Of a DNA stretch of 64,000 bases, positions 35,787-44,960 are shown in pieces; position 1 is the first letter of the stretch; the number at the start of each line of letters is the position of its first letter. The stretch comes from Candidatus Babelota bacterium (GTDB taxonomy: Bacteria; Babelota; Babeliae; Babelales; JABDEC01). The notes beneath the pieces were generated by a model. The model worked only from the letters and a program-made list of their open reading frames with translations. It was not told where the DNA came from and ran no database searches. Both the position numbers and the translations under genes were made by a program. The DNA is taken from NCBI GenBank assembly GCA_013286795.1, contig JABDFA010000007.1, forward strand, positions 1 through 64,000, read 5' to 3'.

Positions 35787-36488
35787 ATGGAAAAAAATAA
35801 TTTTTTTAGAATCTATTTTTACGAATGTCCCAAAGTTTTATATCATTGGTTGAAGGCATTGCCTAGACTTGTTTTGGGTGCAGGAAAAGTTTTACAATTA
35901 GCAGAACCCAGAATAACAATTTTTGGAGGATCTAAAGTAACTACAGATCCTTATGTAAGAGAAGCCCATTTATTAGCAAAAAAATTAGCTGAGCATGATA
36001 TTACGATTTTAACAGGTGGTGGACCAGGTATAATGGAAGCAGCTAATTGTGGGGCTGCAGAGGTTGCTAAAATAAAAAATAAGAAAATGAGTATAGGGGT
36101 AAGTCTAAGAAATGGATTTTTGAATGAAAAAATGAATTTATGTGCACAAGAGCATATATTAGTGGAGCATCTTTTTGAGCGAAAATATTTGCTTACTAAG
36201 TTCTCATCAGCTTTTATAGTGTTTCCAGGTGGTTATGGGACACTTGATGAACTTAGTGAGATTTTGACCTTAATGGAAGTCAAAAGAATGCCATGTTTGC
36301 CTGTAATCTTGTTTGGTCGAGAGTTTTGGCAGCCTTGTGTAAATTGGGTAGATGAATATATCTCGAAAAAAAGCTTAATTCCTATGAGAGCTATAGAATT
36401 AATTACTATTACTGATGATATTGAAGAAGTTTTTACTTTAATACATAAGTCCTGTACTTATTATACAGAACCGCCAAAGACTCCATAG
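35787..36488 (+). CDS. LOG-family (lysine decarboxylase-like) phosphoribohydrolase
   Basis: Rossmann-fold enzyme of the family that includes cytokinin-activating LOG and bacterial nucleotide 5'-monophosphate nucleosidases. Motifs: TILTGGGPGIMEAAN and FPGGYGTLDELSEILT (PGGxGTxxE). I start at ATG 35787 because AAGGGAG ends six bases before it. The ATG at 35784 is too close, and the frame upstream runs through the terminator. The substrate is unknown; plant-hormone activity should not be assumed. Confidence 0.85.
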   Translation: MEKNNFFRIYFYECPKVLYHWLKALPRLVLGAGKVLQLAEPRITIFGGSKVTTDPYVREAHLLAKKLAEHDITILTGGGPGIMEAANCGAAEVAKIKNKKMSIGVSLRNGFLNEKMNLCAQEHILVEHLFERKYLLTKFSSAFIVFPGGYGTLDELSEILTLMEVKRMPCLPVILFGREFWQPCVNWVDEYISKKSLIPMRAIELITITDDIEEVFTLIHKSCTYYTEPPKTP

Positions 36489-36562
36489 TAGTAATATTTG
36501 TAGTTTTAGCTATGCTAATAGCGTTATTATGATTTCTTATTTAAATATATTTAAGGATTTTG

Positions 36563-36862
36563 ATGAAATTATTATCTACATTAATGTTACTTAGCTTTGT
36601 TTCTATAACTCGCTTTAGTTCTGCAGCAGAGTTTAGTCCAAATCGAAATAATATAGCAGAGTTTGGCCATGATGATGAATATCATACGCAATATAAAGAT
36701 TCTAGAGAAGAAAAAATATTTATGTATTGTGTAAAGAATTGTGAATCAACTGAAGATCTAGAATTATGTAAGATGAAATGTTTAGTTTTGTATAAGCACT
36801 TGTTGATGCGAAGAGGTACATACGACGTAAAAGTTTCTGGAACAGTTCATACGCATAGATAA
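36563..36862 (+). CDS. Exported small protein with paired cysteines
   Basis: 99 residues: a signal peptide (LLSTLMLLSFVSITRFSSA), then a hydrophilic segment, then a helical CxxxC-type pattern YCVKNCES...LCKMKCL resembling a CX9C-like helical hairpin. No known family. AAGGA lies five bases before ATG 36563. Confidence 0.65.
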   Translation: MKLLSTLMLLSFVSITRFSSAAEFSPNRNNIAEFGHDDEYHTQYKDSREEKIFMYCVKNCESTEDLELCKMKCLVLYKHLLMRRGTYDVKVSGTVHTHR

Positions 36863-36906
36863 TTCTGTCAATAATTATAAAGCTATCTCTAGAATTAAAA
36901 ATTCTT

Positions 36907-36964
36907 AAAAACCGTTCATGGATTCGATACGCCCTTCGGGCTACTCACCACGAACGGTTTTTTT
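36907..36964 (+). terminator. Terminator built from a palindromic repeat
   Basis: Outer stem AAAAACCGTTC / GAACGGTTTTT with an inner stem GCCC-TTC-GGGC and a T-run. The body (GGATTCGATACGCCCTTCGGGCTACTCACCACGAACGG, given here by its ends at 36920 and 36957) belongs to the same GC-rich repeat group seen elsewhere. Confidence 0.75.
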
Positions 36965-37017
36965 ATTAATGTTTGTCTAAATAATATTTTGTAGTTAAGT
37001 ATCTAACTTATATTGAT

Positions 37018-37812
37018 TTATATATGATCAATTCTTTTTTTGAAAGATACAAAACAAAAATAAGTGAAAATTATTGTTGCAAAAGATAGAGCTGAAATAC
37101 AATAAATAAATGGAATATAGATTCCATTGCCTAATATAGCGCCTCTTATACCTTCTGTAATATAAAGAAATGGGTTAACCAGTATAATATAAGCAAGAAG
37201 AGGAGAAGCTTTTTGCATAAACATCCATGGAACCCAAGCGCCACCTAACATTACTAAAGGGAAATTGAAACGCCTCCACCATCTTCCCATTACATGTGTA
37301 CCCGACATATTTAACATTGCAAGAAGGGCATAGGAAGATACTGCTAGGGTACTTAGATATAGAACAATTAAGAATTTTATTATAGATAAATGTGTTGTAT
37401 CAAAACTTTTAAATAATAATAATTTAGATATAGCAAAAAATGGTAACAAGAGAAAAAAACTAAATAAAGAAGAAAATACTATTTTTTCTAATACAAGTAA
37501 ATTTGGTCTTAAAACTGTAGCTTGATATTTGGTAAATTGATCACTTTCGAGATCTACCAGCATAAAAATATTTGTAGCAATTACTAAACTTAATATTGCA
37601 CTTATTATTGTTCCAGTTAACATTACGGCAGTTGCGGGTAGTTTTGAAGGATCAAAACATGTATTAGGTATTATGTAACCATAACTGATTGAAAATAATG
37701 TTGGGTAAATAAGTGAGTAATTAATTATGTATCGTTTTATTTGTTTTGATTTTAAATAGGTGAATAAATCTCGCCATAAAAAATTGGTAAATATTAAAAA
37801 TTCTCTATTCAT
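37018..37812 (-). CDS. ABC-2 type transporter permease
   Basis: 264 residues, six hydrophobic segments. It is a paralogue of the preceding permease gene: both share the pattern VNPFLYITEGIRGAILGNG versus LNPITYIVEGFRSSLLGNQ. It is the last gene of a three-gene exporter operon and overlaps its neighbour by one base. Members of this type export drugs, lipids or polysaccharides; the substrate is unknown. Confidence 0.88.
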   Translation of the reverse strand: MNREFLIFTNFLWRDLFTYLKSKQIKRYIINYSLIYPTLFSISYGYIIPNTCFDPSKLPATAVMLTGTIISAILSLVIATNIFMLVDLESDQFTKYQATVLRPNLLVLEKIVFSSLFSFFLLLPFFAISKLLLFKSFDTTHLSIIKFLIVLYLSTLAVSSYALLAMLNMSGTHVMGRWWRRFNFPLVMLGGAWVPWMFMQKASPLLAYIILVNPFLYITEGIRGAILGNGIYIPFIYCISALSFATIIFTYFCFVSFKKRIDHI

Positions 37813-38594
37813 TATATTAAATCTAATTTTTTGTTAAACATTTTATATAAAGGTATAACCATTAAAATATCAAGAATAAGTAGTACTGAAATAGAAGCTA
37901 ACATTGGTAGATAATCTTGATTACCCAGCAAACTTGATCTAAAACCTTCAACTATATAGGTTATTGGATTTAAAAGTGTTATATATGTAAGTGGCAAAGA
38001 AAAACCAATTAATTTTTTCCAAACATAGAAAATACATCCAAACTGAATAATAGGATTTAAAATCCTTTCCCATGTATTATTTACAAACCATTGCCAATTA
38101 AATATAAATACTATTGTGAGCATAAATATAGAAAAGAATATTGCGCTTAAAATATATATTAATAAAAATGCTAAGATATTTACTTTAAATGCTATCATAG
38201 GAGATAATAAGATAATAGTGAGAATAAGTACTGGTAACATAGATAATATAAGATCTATTGTGAATGATGTTATATATTCTGCTATGAGCCACTTTTTAGA
38301 AATTGGCAAAGTAATTTGGTAATTTATAAATTTTTTAAATTCTAGATCTGATTTTATAGCCATGCTTCTATGAAAGCTTGTAGAAATTATTGAGTTTACA
38401 AAATGGCCCAAGGCAAGTGGGAACGCTAATTCAATAGCCATACCTAAAGCTGGGAAAAATCTTCCATAAACAAGAGCAAAGAAACTAGATAAAATCACAG
38501 AATCTATAAATATATTTTTTAGATTAGAGCCAAGCCCACGAAGATCTCGTTGAATAAGCACTGCAAAAATAAAAAAATTATCTTTAATTTTCAT
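37812..38594 (-). CDS. ABC-2 type transporter permease
   Basis: 260 residues, six hydrophobic segments and a conserved EGFRSSLLG loop near the end. It overlaps the ATPase gene by four bases (ATGA), showing coupling. With the neighbouring permease it probably forms a heterodimeric membrane part. Confidence 0.88.
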   Translation of the reverse strand: MKIKDNFFIFAVLIQRDLRGLGSNLKNIFIDSVILSSFFALVYGRFFPALGMAIELAFPLALGHFVNSIISTSFHRSMAIKSDLEFKKFINYQITLPISKKWLIAEYITSFTIDLILSMLPVLILTIILLSPMIAFKVNILAFLLIYILSAIFFSIFMLTIVFIFNWQWFVNNTWERILNPIIQFGCIFYVWKKLIGFSLPLTYITLLNPITYIVEGFRSSLLGNQDYLPMLASISVLLILDILMVIPLYKMFNKKLDLI

Positions 38595-39340
38595 ATAGCT
38601 TCTTTTTCTTGTTTTATAAGATCTATGAAAATCTCTTCAAGTTTATGTTTTTTATGTTTTGCTTTTAAAGCGCTTATTTCTTCAGTTAAAAGGATTTTGC
38701 CTTTGTTTAAAATACATACCCTATCTGATAATACTTCTGCTTCATCTAAGTAATGTGTAGTTAAAATAATAGTTTTGCCTAGCGTTTTTAAATCTTTTAC
38801 AATTGACCAAAGCTCTTGACGAATATCTGGATCTAGACCAACTGTGGGTTCGTCTAAAATTATTATCTCTGGATTATGCATTAAAGCTCTTGCTATTAAT
38901 ACTCGTTGTTTTGTTCCACCTGATAAAGCGTTAATATTGAATTTTGCATAGTTTATTAATCTTAATTTTGTCATTAAATATTGAGCTTTATTTCTTATTT
39001 CATCCTCAGGCATTAAAAAATATCTACCAGAAAATATTAAATTTTCTTCTACATTTAAAAACTGATCAAGGTTAGGTGTTTGGGGACAAAAGCCCATATT
39101 TTGTCTGTATAAACTTACATTTTTATATATTGATTCATCATTATATAAAATATCTCCGGATGTTGCTGGATGCAATGTAGCTAATATAGATGAGAGTGTA
39201 GTTTTACCTGCCCCATTAGGTCCAAGAAGAGATAATATCTCTCCTCTGATTATGTTTAAATTTATGCCGTTTAAAGCATTAACAATGCTACTTTTTGTTT
39301 GATATGTTTTTTTTAAATTAACTATTTTTATAATGTTCAT
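38591..39340 (-). CDS. ABC transporter ATPase (ABC-2 exporter)
   Basis: 249 residues. Walker A GPNGAGKTT, Q-loop FCPQTPNLD, signature LSGGTKQRVLIA, Walker B IIILDEPTVGLDP and H-loop TTHYLDEAE. This is the pattern of CcmA/NodI/DrrA-type exporter ATPases. First gene of the operon. Confidence 0.93.
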   Translation of the reverse strand: MNIIKIVNLKKTYQTKSSIVNALNGINLNIIRGEILSLLGPNGAGKTTLSSILATLHPATSGDILYNDESIYKNVSLYRQNMGFCPQTPNLDQFLNVEENLIFSGRYFLMPEDEIRNKAQYLMTKLRLINYAKFNINALSGGTKQRVLIARALMHNPEIIILDEPTVGLDPDIRQELWSIVKDLKTLGKTIILTTHYLDEAEVLSDRVCILNKGKILLTEEISALKAKHKKHKLEEIFIDLIKQEKEAI

Positions 39341-39400
39341 TATTTAAATTATATTTAATGAGATCTGATATTACAATATCTTTATACTATAATACTCTAA

Positions 39401-39895
39401 TTATAAGTAATAATCTGCTAAACCTGTTGATAAATAATCAAATAGCTCTTCGTACATGCTGATTATTTGTTCACATTCTGTAGAATTATCCCGAATTCTT
39501 TCAATGGTTTTGTAGATATTTGATAAAGGTTTTCTAACTTCATTCATTGCTTTTAAAGTTTTATCTATATCTAATCTCATCTTAGCTTTTCGAGCTTTTA
39601 TTAGTTCTTGCTTAATCGTTCTTTTCTTTTTAAGTAACTCTTGAAGCTCATGATATATTTTCGAGAATTTTTTGGAAACTATTTTTATCGTTGGAAAAAT
39701 AGTTTCCTTTTCTAAGTTTTCTTCAATAATCTTTTCCCACTCTTCATCAAATGTATTTAGCCATGAGTTTATAAGAGGATATCTTTTAGGCTTGGGTGAT
39801 TCAATTTTTGGAGATTGCTCTTGCTCCATAGGTTTTAAATTTATGGAATGGCAAACTATTACTAAAAATAATAATTGAATTAATTGTTTGGGCAT
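39401..39895 (-). CDS. Exported helical protein of unknown function
   Basis: 164 residues with a signal peptide (LIQLLFLVIVCHSINL). A proline-rich start is followed by a long charged coiled coil (about 75-150, KKKRTIKQELIKARKAKMRL). It resembles in style the protein encoded at 40782 but I see no clear homology. Confidence 0.65.
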   Translation of the reverse strand: MPKQLIQLLFLVIVCHSINLKPMEQEQSPKIESPKPKRYPLINSWLNTFDEEWEKIIEENLEKETIFPTIKIVSKKFSKIYHELQELLKKKRTIKQELIKARKAKMRLDIDKTLKAMNEVRKPLSNIYKTIERIRDNSTECEQIISMYEELFDYLSTGLADYYL

Positions 39896-39971
39896 TGATT
39901 ATTCCTGTATTAATAAAAATTATACTATGTTTGTAATTATATTATTTTTAAGTAATTGTGTCAAAAAATTT

Positions 39972-40703
39972 TCAGGTTAAATTTAGCTGTTTTTTAAAGT
40001 TATATGGCGCTGTGAATATTAAAGCAGGCATTCCAAAAGAAATCGAAGCTTTGATATTTTCTATTTTATCATCTACAAATATTACTTTTGATTTTTCTAA
40101 ATTAAATTCATTTAAGAATTTTTCAAAAGCTCTAGTGTCAGGTTTTCTAATATAATTGTCATTTTTACTGGTAGAAGATATCCCATCAAAAAATGCAAAA
40201 ATATCAGGATATCTTTTTGCTAACATAGCTATTGATTGTTCTCCAATGTTAGAAAAAATATAAACTTTATGACCTCTTAATTTTAGTTCTTTTATAATAT
40301 CTATAGTTTGAGGAATTAACCTTTGGGAGTTAATTATCCTTAAGCCTGTACATATTAGATTCTTAAGTTCAGGCTCTTTTTCTAAAGAAAGAACAACCTC
40401 TTCTGCGACTTCTCCCTTTTTCATTAAATGTAACGCGTTTAATAATGCATAAGGATGCATAAAAGCATAAAATAATTTTGTTATGGGAGTATTTAGTAAT
40501 TCTTTTATTACTAATATTGGATCCAAGGTAAAGATTACTCCGTGTAGATCAAATGCAAAAGCTGTATCCGGAGTTATTTGAGTTTGAAGGGTGTTATTTT
40601 GGGGAAATTTTTGATTTAACTTTACAACTTTATAAATTGTTCCAGTTATTATTAGTATAGATAATAGAATAATATTATATACTGGTATACTATTTGATTT
40701 CAT
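39972..40703 (-). CDS. Membrane-anchored HAD-superfamily protein with DLH motif
   Basis: 243 residues: one N-terminal membrane segment (about 8-25), then a HAD domain. Motif I is FDLHGV, where the phosphatase DxD has His in place of the second Asp. Motif II is FSNIGE, and motif IV is FVDDKIENIKAS. The second Asp is the usual acid/base of HAD phosphatases, so activity may be altered. The fold is clear; the reaction is not. Confidence 0.78.
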   Translation of the reverse strand: MKSNSIPVYNIILLSILIITGTIYKVVKLNQKFPQNNTLQTQITPDTAFAFDLHGVIFTLDPILVIKELLNTPITKLFYAFMHPYALLNALHLMKKGEVAEEVVLSLEKEPELKNLICTGLRIINSQRLIPQTIDIIKELKLRGHKVYIFSNIGEQSIAMLAKRYPDIFAFFDGISSTSKNDNYIRKPDTRAFEKFLNEFNLEKSKVIFVDDKIENIKASISFGMPALIFTAPYNFKKQLNLT

Positions 40704-40781
40704 GTGTATTATCCTTCAATAATTTTTAGTTATTATTAAAGTATACTGGAAATATATTTAAAATTTGAAGTTATTGTTAAT

Positions 40782-41600
40782 TTATGTATCTAATCTTAAT
40801 TCAAATTTTATGTGCTGCATCCAGAGGTTACCTCTTATAGCTTTTTTGACAAGACTTGGTATTTTTGAGTTTAAGTATTTTATTTTTTTTAAATTAAAAT
40901 TCAAGATTGGTAATTGCAGATTTTTGTTTTTTAATATTATATAGTTAATATCTCTTATAAAAGTTTTGCGTTTTTCTTCGTAATTTTCTTTTAATTTTGA
41001 GATATTTAATGGTACAAATATGCTTTTTAAGCAAGATAAATTGAATCTTTCATCTAATAAATTATCTCGCGCATTTTTTTCCATTTGGAGCCTAAATTTA
41101 ATAAAATCATGGGATTTTACGAAATCTACTAAATCTATAAAATGTTCTAATTCAACTTTAAGTGAATATAAATAATCTAAAAAATTGTTGGTTATAACTT
41201 CATCTTCAGTTTCTTTTTTATCTTCTTGAAAATCTTGATCTAATTCTATAGATGTTAAATCTATTTTAAATTTGTTAGCATTTAAAATTAGTGTTGTTAA
41301 TTTATCTCTTTGTCGTTTTTCTTTCAGCTGAAATTTTGTAATCTTTTCCATTATCGAAGCAGTATATTGAGTTATTTTTTGTCGTTGTTCTTTATTGCAT
41401 CTTTTTAATACGACTTTAAAACAGTTATTTAATTTTTTATAAATACTCTCATAGTTGTTTTTATTGAGCTCTGTTTCTAAAGTATCAATATTATTTATCA
41501 AAGACGATATTAGTCCTAAATCTGTTTGTTTAGATTTGTCAATGCAAAATATTTGCGATGTTAATAGTAATAATAAAAATAATAAATATTTATGTGTCAT
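40782..41600 (-). CDS. Exported coiled-coil protein of unknown function
   Basis: 272 residues with a signal peptide (about 1-18, ending IFCI). The rest is almost entirely helical and charged with two coiled-coil regions. I do not recognise a family. It lies five bases downstream of the HAD gene at 41605 on the same strand. Confidence 0.65.
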   Translation of the reverse strand: MTHKYLLFLLLLLTSQIFCIDKSKQTDLGLISSLINNIDTLETELNKNNYESIYKKLNNCFKVVLKRCNKEQRQKITQYTASIMEKITKFQLKEKRQRDKLTTLILNANKFKIDLTSIELDQDFQEDKKETEDEVITNNFLDYLYSLKVELEHFIDLVDFVKSHDFIKFRLQMEKNARDNLLDERFNLSCLKSIFVPLNISKLKENYEEKRKTFIRDINYIILKNKNLQLPILNFNLKKIKYLNSKIPSLVKKAIRGNLWMQHIKFELRLDT

Positions 41601-41604
41601 TGGT

Positions 41605-42273
41605 TTAGATTTTTTTTAAAATATTATCCAAATTAATTTCATGGTATTCATCTATTATGATGTCAGCTTCTTGTAAGAAATCCTTATTTTTTGAACTATT
41701 TATTCCAATACAAAACATATTAGCAGCCTTTGCAGATTTTATTCCATGTGCAGAATCTTCTATAGCTATACATAGTTCTGGTTTAATTTGTAATTGTTTT
41801 GCTACATGTAGGTAAATATCAGGATTTGGCTTATAAATATTATTTACTGATGATATTCCATAAATATGTTTTCCAAAGAAATTTTCAAGATTTAATAAAT
41901 TTTTGGCTATTGCAAGACTTGAATCATCAGCGTTGGTCGCTATTCCAGTTTTTAGTTTGTAGTTTCTTGTTTTTTGATGAAATTCTTGGAATCCATTTAT
42001 GAATTTTAAATGTTTTTCATATAAAGAGCATGCTATATGAGTTTTTTGTTTTATCAAGTTTTCTACAGATTCTTCTAAATTAGCCATATCTTTTATAATT
42101 TGACAACTTTTTATGACAGCCATGCCCATAATTTCTTTTTGCAATTTTGCTTCTAGTTCTTGGTTAAAGTCTTTGCTGTGATTTTCAATTAGTTTTTTAG
42201 TTGCTGTTTTCCAAATATGGTCAGTATCTATTATGGTCCCATCCATATCAAAAATTATTGCTTTGTATTTCAT
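41605..42273 (-). CDS. HAD-superfamily phosphatase (beta-PGM/Gph type)
   Basis: 222 residues. Motif I FDMDGTIID is intact. The helical cap follows (about 15-85), then TNADD (motif II), KPNPDIYLHVA (motif III) and EDSAHGIKSAKAA (motif IV). All catalytic residues are present. Sugar-phosphate or phosphoglycolate phosphatase activity is likely for the family; the substrate cannot be read from sequence. Confidence 0.87.
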   Translation of the reverse strand: MKYKAIIFDMDGTIIDTDHIWKTATKKLIENHSKDFNQELEAKLQKEIMGMAVIKSCQIIKDMANLEESVENLIKQKTHIACSLYEKHLKFINGFQEFHQKTRNYKLKTGIATNADDSSLAIAKNLLNLENFFGKHIYGISSVNNIYKPNPDIYLHVAKQLQIKPELCIAIEDSAHGIKSAKAANMFCIGINSSKNKDFLQEADIIIDEYHEINLDNILKKI

Positions 42274-42351
42274 GATTATATTCCTTTCTATATTGATCTT
42301 AATTAAAATTTTCTACATACTTAAATAAAAGTTTTTTCTTTAGGAGAATGT

Positions 42352-43050
42352 GTGTCAAATAACAAAATTATTACTAAATTATCTAATTTAACTTTAGCTA
42401 CATTGTTTACAGGATTAGCAAAATATGCCACAATTACGTTTTTAGTTGGTTCCAAAGCAATGTTATTATCCGCTAGCTCTATAATTTCCCCTATGTTGGG
42501 AATTTTGGGTGGTAAGAGATTTAGCCTATTATATTTTATATCTCAATTTTTTTTAAATTTTTTAAAAATTACCCTTTTGGGATACAAATTCATACTTCTA
42601 GGATATCAAATTCCTCAATTTTTTGCATCTTTTTATTGGTTGTCCTCCTCTAGGCTTGCTAGATCAATTGTGCCAATAATTTCAATTATTCTTTTTATAG
42701 CGCATCCTACAGGTTATTTGGCTTGGAAATACGCTACTTTATGGTTAATACCTATATTAATAAGTTTCTTTGCATTTGATAAAATTTTCTTTAAGGCTTT
42801 AGGTGCAACATTTACAGCGCATTCTGTAGGTTCAGTGTTATGGATTTATTCTATTCCTATGTCACCAGAGAGCTTTATTTCTTTAATACCCATAGCTATT
42901 ATAGAGCGAATTTTATTTGCTTTAGGTATGATATCAGTTTATTATTTTGTAATTTTTGTAAAATCTTTAAAAGGACAAACTATCGAGTTGCATTCTCGTA
43001 TGATTGGATTTAATGATAAAGCATTTAGCAATAATGATGGATGGCAATAG
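42352..43050 (+). CDS. Multi-pass membrane protein of unknown function
   Basis: 232 residues with about six hydrophobic segments. Not recognised. The start is GTG 42352 with AGGAGA ideally placed; the ATG at 42349 is followed at once by a stop. The 3' end overlaps the uppS gene by 38 bases, an unusually long overlap, so the two are probably translationally linked. Given uppS and gpsA next door, a link to isoprenoid-lipid handling is possible but inferred. Confidence 0.7.
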   Translation: MSNNKIITKLSNLTLATLFTGLAKYATITFLVGSKAMLLSASSIISPMLGILGGKRFSLLYFISQFFLNFLKITLLGYKFILLGYQIPQFFASFYWLSSSRLARSIVPIISIILFIAHPTGYLAWKYATLWLIPILISFFAFDKIFFKALGATFTAHSVGSVLWIYSIPMSPESFISLIPIAIIERILFALGMISVYYFVIFVKSLKGQTIELHSRMIGFNDKAFSNNDGWQ

Positions 43051-43702
43051 GCGCTGGGCATTAAAAAATAAAATTGAATCGTTTTTGGGTCATAAAAATG
43101 GTGTAAAATCTGCTGAAATTGCAGTTAATTTTTGTTTAGATAATAATATTAAAATTTTATCACTGTATACTCTTTCAATAGAAAACTTAAAAAGATCTGA
43201 AGAAGAAAAAAAATATCTCTTTAATTTATTGATAGAAGAAAACCAGAAAAACTTAGAATATTATATTTCTAAAGGGGTTAAAGTAAGATTTGTCGGAGAT
43301 AGATCACTTTTTCCAATAAATTTGGTTGATGTTATAAATCAAATAGAATTTAAGACGCACCATTTAGATAAGTTGCAATTAAACTTACTTTTTTGTTATG
43401 GTTCTAGACAAGAAATTTTAAGCGCCGCTAAACTAATGGCCCAAGATTTCAAAGATGGCAAAATTTCTTTAGATAATATTACCATAGATAATTTTACTGA
43501 TTTCTTTTGGCCTGGTAATTTGCCGGATCCTGAATTAGTTATTAGAACAGGGGGGGAATTTAGAGTAAGTAATTTTATGCTTTATCAATTAGCTTATAGC
43601 GAGTTATATTTTATTGAAAAACTATGGCCAGAACTTACTTATGAAGATTTTAAAGAAGCTTTAAAATGGTTTTCGCTTCGTAAAAGGAGATTTGGTGCCT
43701 AG
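43013..43702 (+). CDS. uppS: Undecaprenyl diphosphate synthase
   Basis: cis-Prenyltransferase making the C55 carrier lipid for peptidoglycan and glycans. It has the IMMDGNRRWA catalytic start, GHKNG, SIENLKRS, LLFCYGSRQEI, and the DPELVIRTGGEFRVSNF signature. I take ATG 43013 so that it begins MIKHLAIMMDGN as in the family; TTG 43004 is an alternative. It overlaps both neighbouring genes. Confidence 0.94.
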   Translation: MIKHLAIMMDGNRRWALKNKIESFLGHKNGVKSAEIAVNFCLDNNIKILSLYTLSIENLKRSEEEKKYLFNLLIEENQKNLEYYISKGVKVRFVGDRSLFPINLVDVINQIEFKTHHLDKLQLNLLFCYGSRQEILSAAKLMAQDFKDGKISLDNITIDNFTDFFWPGNLPDPELVIRTGGEFRVSNFMLYQLAYSELYFIEKLWPELTYEDFKEALKWFSLRKRRFGA

Positions 43703-44663
43703 AAAAATTTGTGTTTTAGGAGAAGGAGCTTGGGGGACTGCAATAGCTACTTTGCTTACTGATAATGGCCATGAAGTTAATATGTGGTGTCATGACATTG
43801 ATGTAGCCCATTCTATTAAAATTAGTCGTTCTAATAAATATGTTCCTAATTTAAAAATTAGTTCAAAAATAATCCCATTTACTCATATTAAAGATGCTTT
43901 AGAAGAAGTTGATTATATTTTTGAAGCAATTCCAGTTAAATTTTTAAGAGAAGTTGTTGTACAAAGTAAGCCTTTTTTTAAGGATAATCATGTATGGGTT
44001 ATTTTAAGCAAAGGAATAGAAAGTGATACTTTGATGTTACCATCTCAAATTTTGGATGATGTTTTTGGAATATATGTGAAAAAGGCAGTTATTTCAGGTC
44101 CAAGTTTTGCCAAAGATCTGATATCAAAAGATCTAACAGCTGTAGATTTGGCTTGTGGAGATGAAGCTGTACAAAAAAAAATTATAGAAATTTTATCTAA
44201 TAACTATTTCAAGATTTTTAGTTGTAAAGATTTAATGAGCGTTCAATTTTGTGGAGCCCTGAAAAATGTGGTATCAATTATTGTGGGCATGGCAGATGGT
44301 TTTGGGTATGATGATAATTGTAAAGCTTATTTAGCCGTTCTTGGACTTAAAGAAATTTCTGGAATAATCCAAGAATTTAGAGGTGATAAAAATATAGTCT
44401 ATGGTCTGGCAGGAGTAGGAGACTTAATACTTTCATCCTTTGGCAAATCAGGTCGCAATTTTTTGATTGGGAAAGAAATTGGACAAGGAAATAAATTAGA
44501 TAATATTTTAAGTGAAGCAAAGATTATGCCTGAAGGCATAAACACAATAAAATCTGTTTATCAAATAATTAAAAAATATGATTTAAATTTACCATTGTTT
44601 TCTAATATATATAAAGTAATTTTTGAACAGCTATCATGCGAACAATTTTTTAGATTAATTTAG
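43695..44663 (+). CDS. gpsA: Glycerol-3-phosphate dehydrogenase [NAD(P)+]
   Basis: Makes sn-glycerol 3-phosphate for phospholipid synthesis. NAD-binding GEGAWGTAIATLL (usual GAGxWGTA), then SKGIE, SGPSFAKDL, and the catalytic CGALKNVVSIIVGMADG, with a LAVLGLKEI helix. The GTG start at 43695 follows AAGGAGA and overlaps the uppS stop. Confidence 0.93.
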   Translation: MPRKICVLGEGAWGTAIATLLTDNGHEVNMWCHDIDVAHSIKISRSNKYVPNLKISSKIIPFTHIKDALEEVDYIFEAIPVKFLREVVVQSKPFFKDNHVWVILSKGIESDTLMLPSQILDDVFGIYVKKAVISGPSFAKDLISKDLTAVDLACGDEAVQKKIIEILSNNYFKIFSCKDLMSVQFCGALKNVVSIIVGMADGFGYDDNCKAYLAVLGLKEISGIIQEFRGDKNIVYGLAGVGDLILSSFGKSGRNFLIGKEIGQGNKLDNILSEAKIMPEGINTIKSVYQIIKKYDLNLPLFSNIYKVIFEQLSCEQFFRLI

Positions 44664-44687
44664 TTGTAAAAAAAGAGGAGAAAAATT

Positions 44688-44960
44688 GTGAAAAAGAAAG
44701 CTTTATTATTAATATTTATCTTGTTTTCATCATTTTTGACTAATCTTAATAGTTTTGAGGAACAAGACAGTCAAAAATTTATTTGTAAATGTGAATGTTT
44801 TCATATGGGCTATGTCGAAACTTATTTAATTGTATTTTTGATAGCGGCCCTAATATATACGAAATATAAACTCCATAGATCTGAGTTGCGTCAAGAATGG
44901 ATGAGAACTAATTTAAAGCGTAATGTTGAAGAAAAAGTGGAACTAGAAAAAAGTGATTAA
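44688..44960 (+). CDS. Small exported membrane protein
   Basis: 90 residues: N-terminal signal or anchor, a CKCEC cluster at about 33-37, a second helix (47-62) and a charged tail. GTG start with AGAGGAG upstream. Unknown function. It overlaps the convergent PASTA gene by four bases. Confidence 0.6.
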   Translation: MKKKALLLIFILFSSFLTNLNSFEEQDSQKFICKCECFHMGYVETYLIVFLIAALIYTKYKLHRSELRQEWMRTNLKRNVEEKVELEKSD

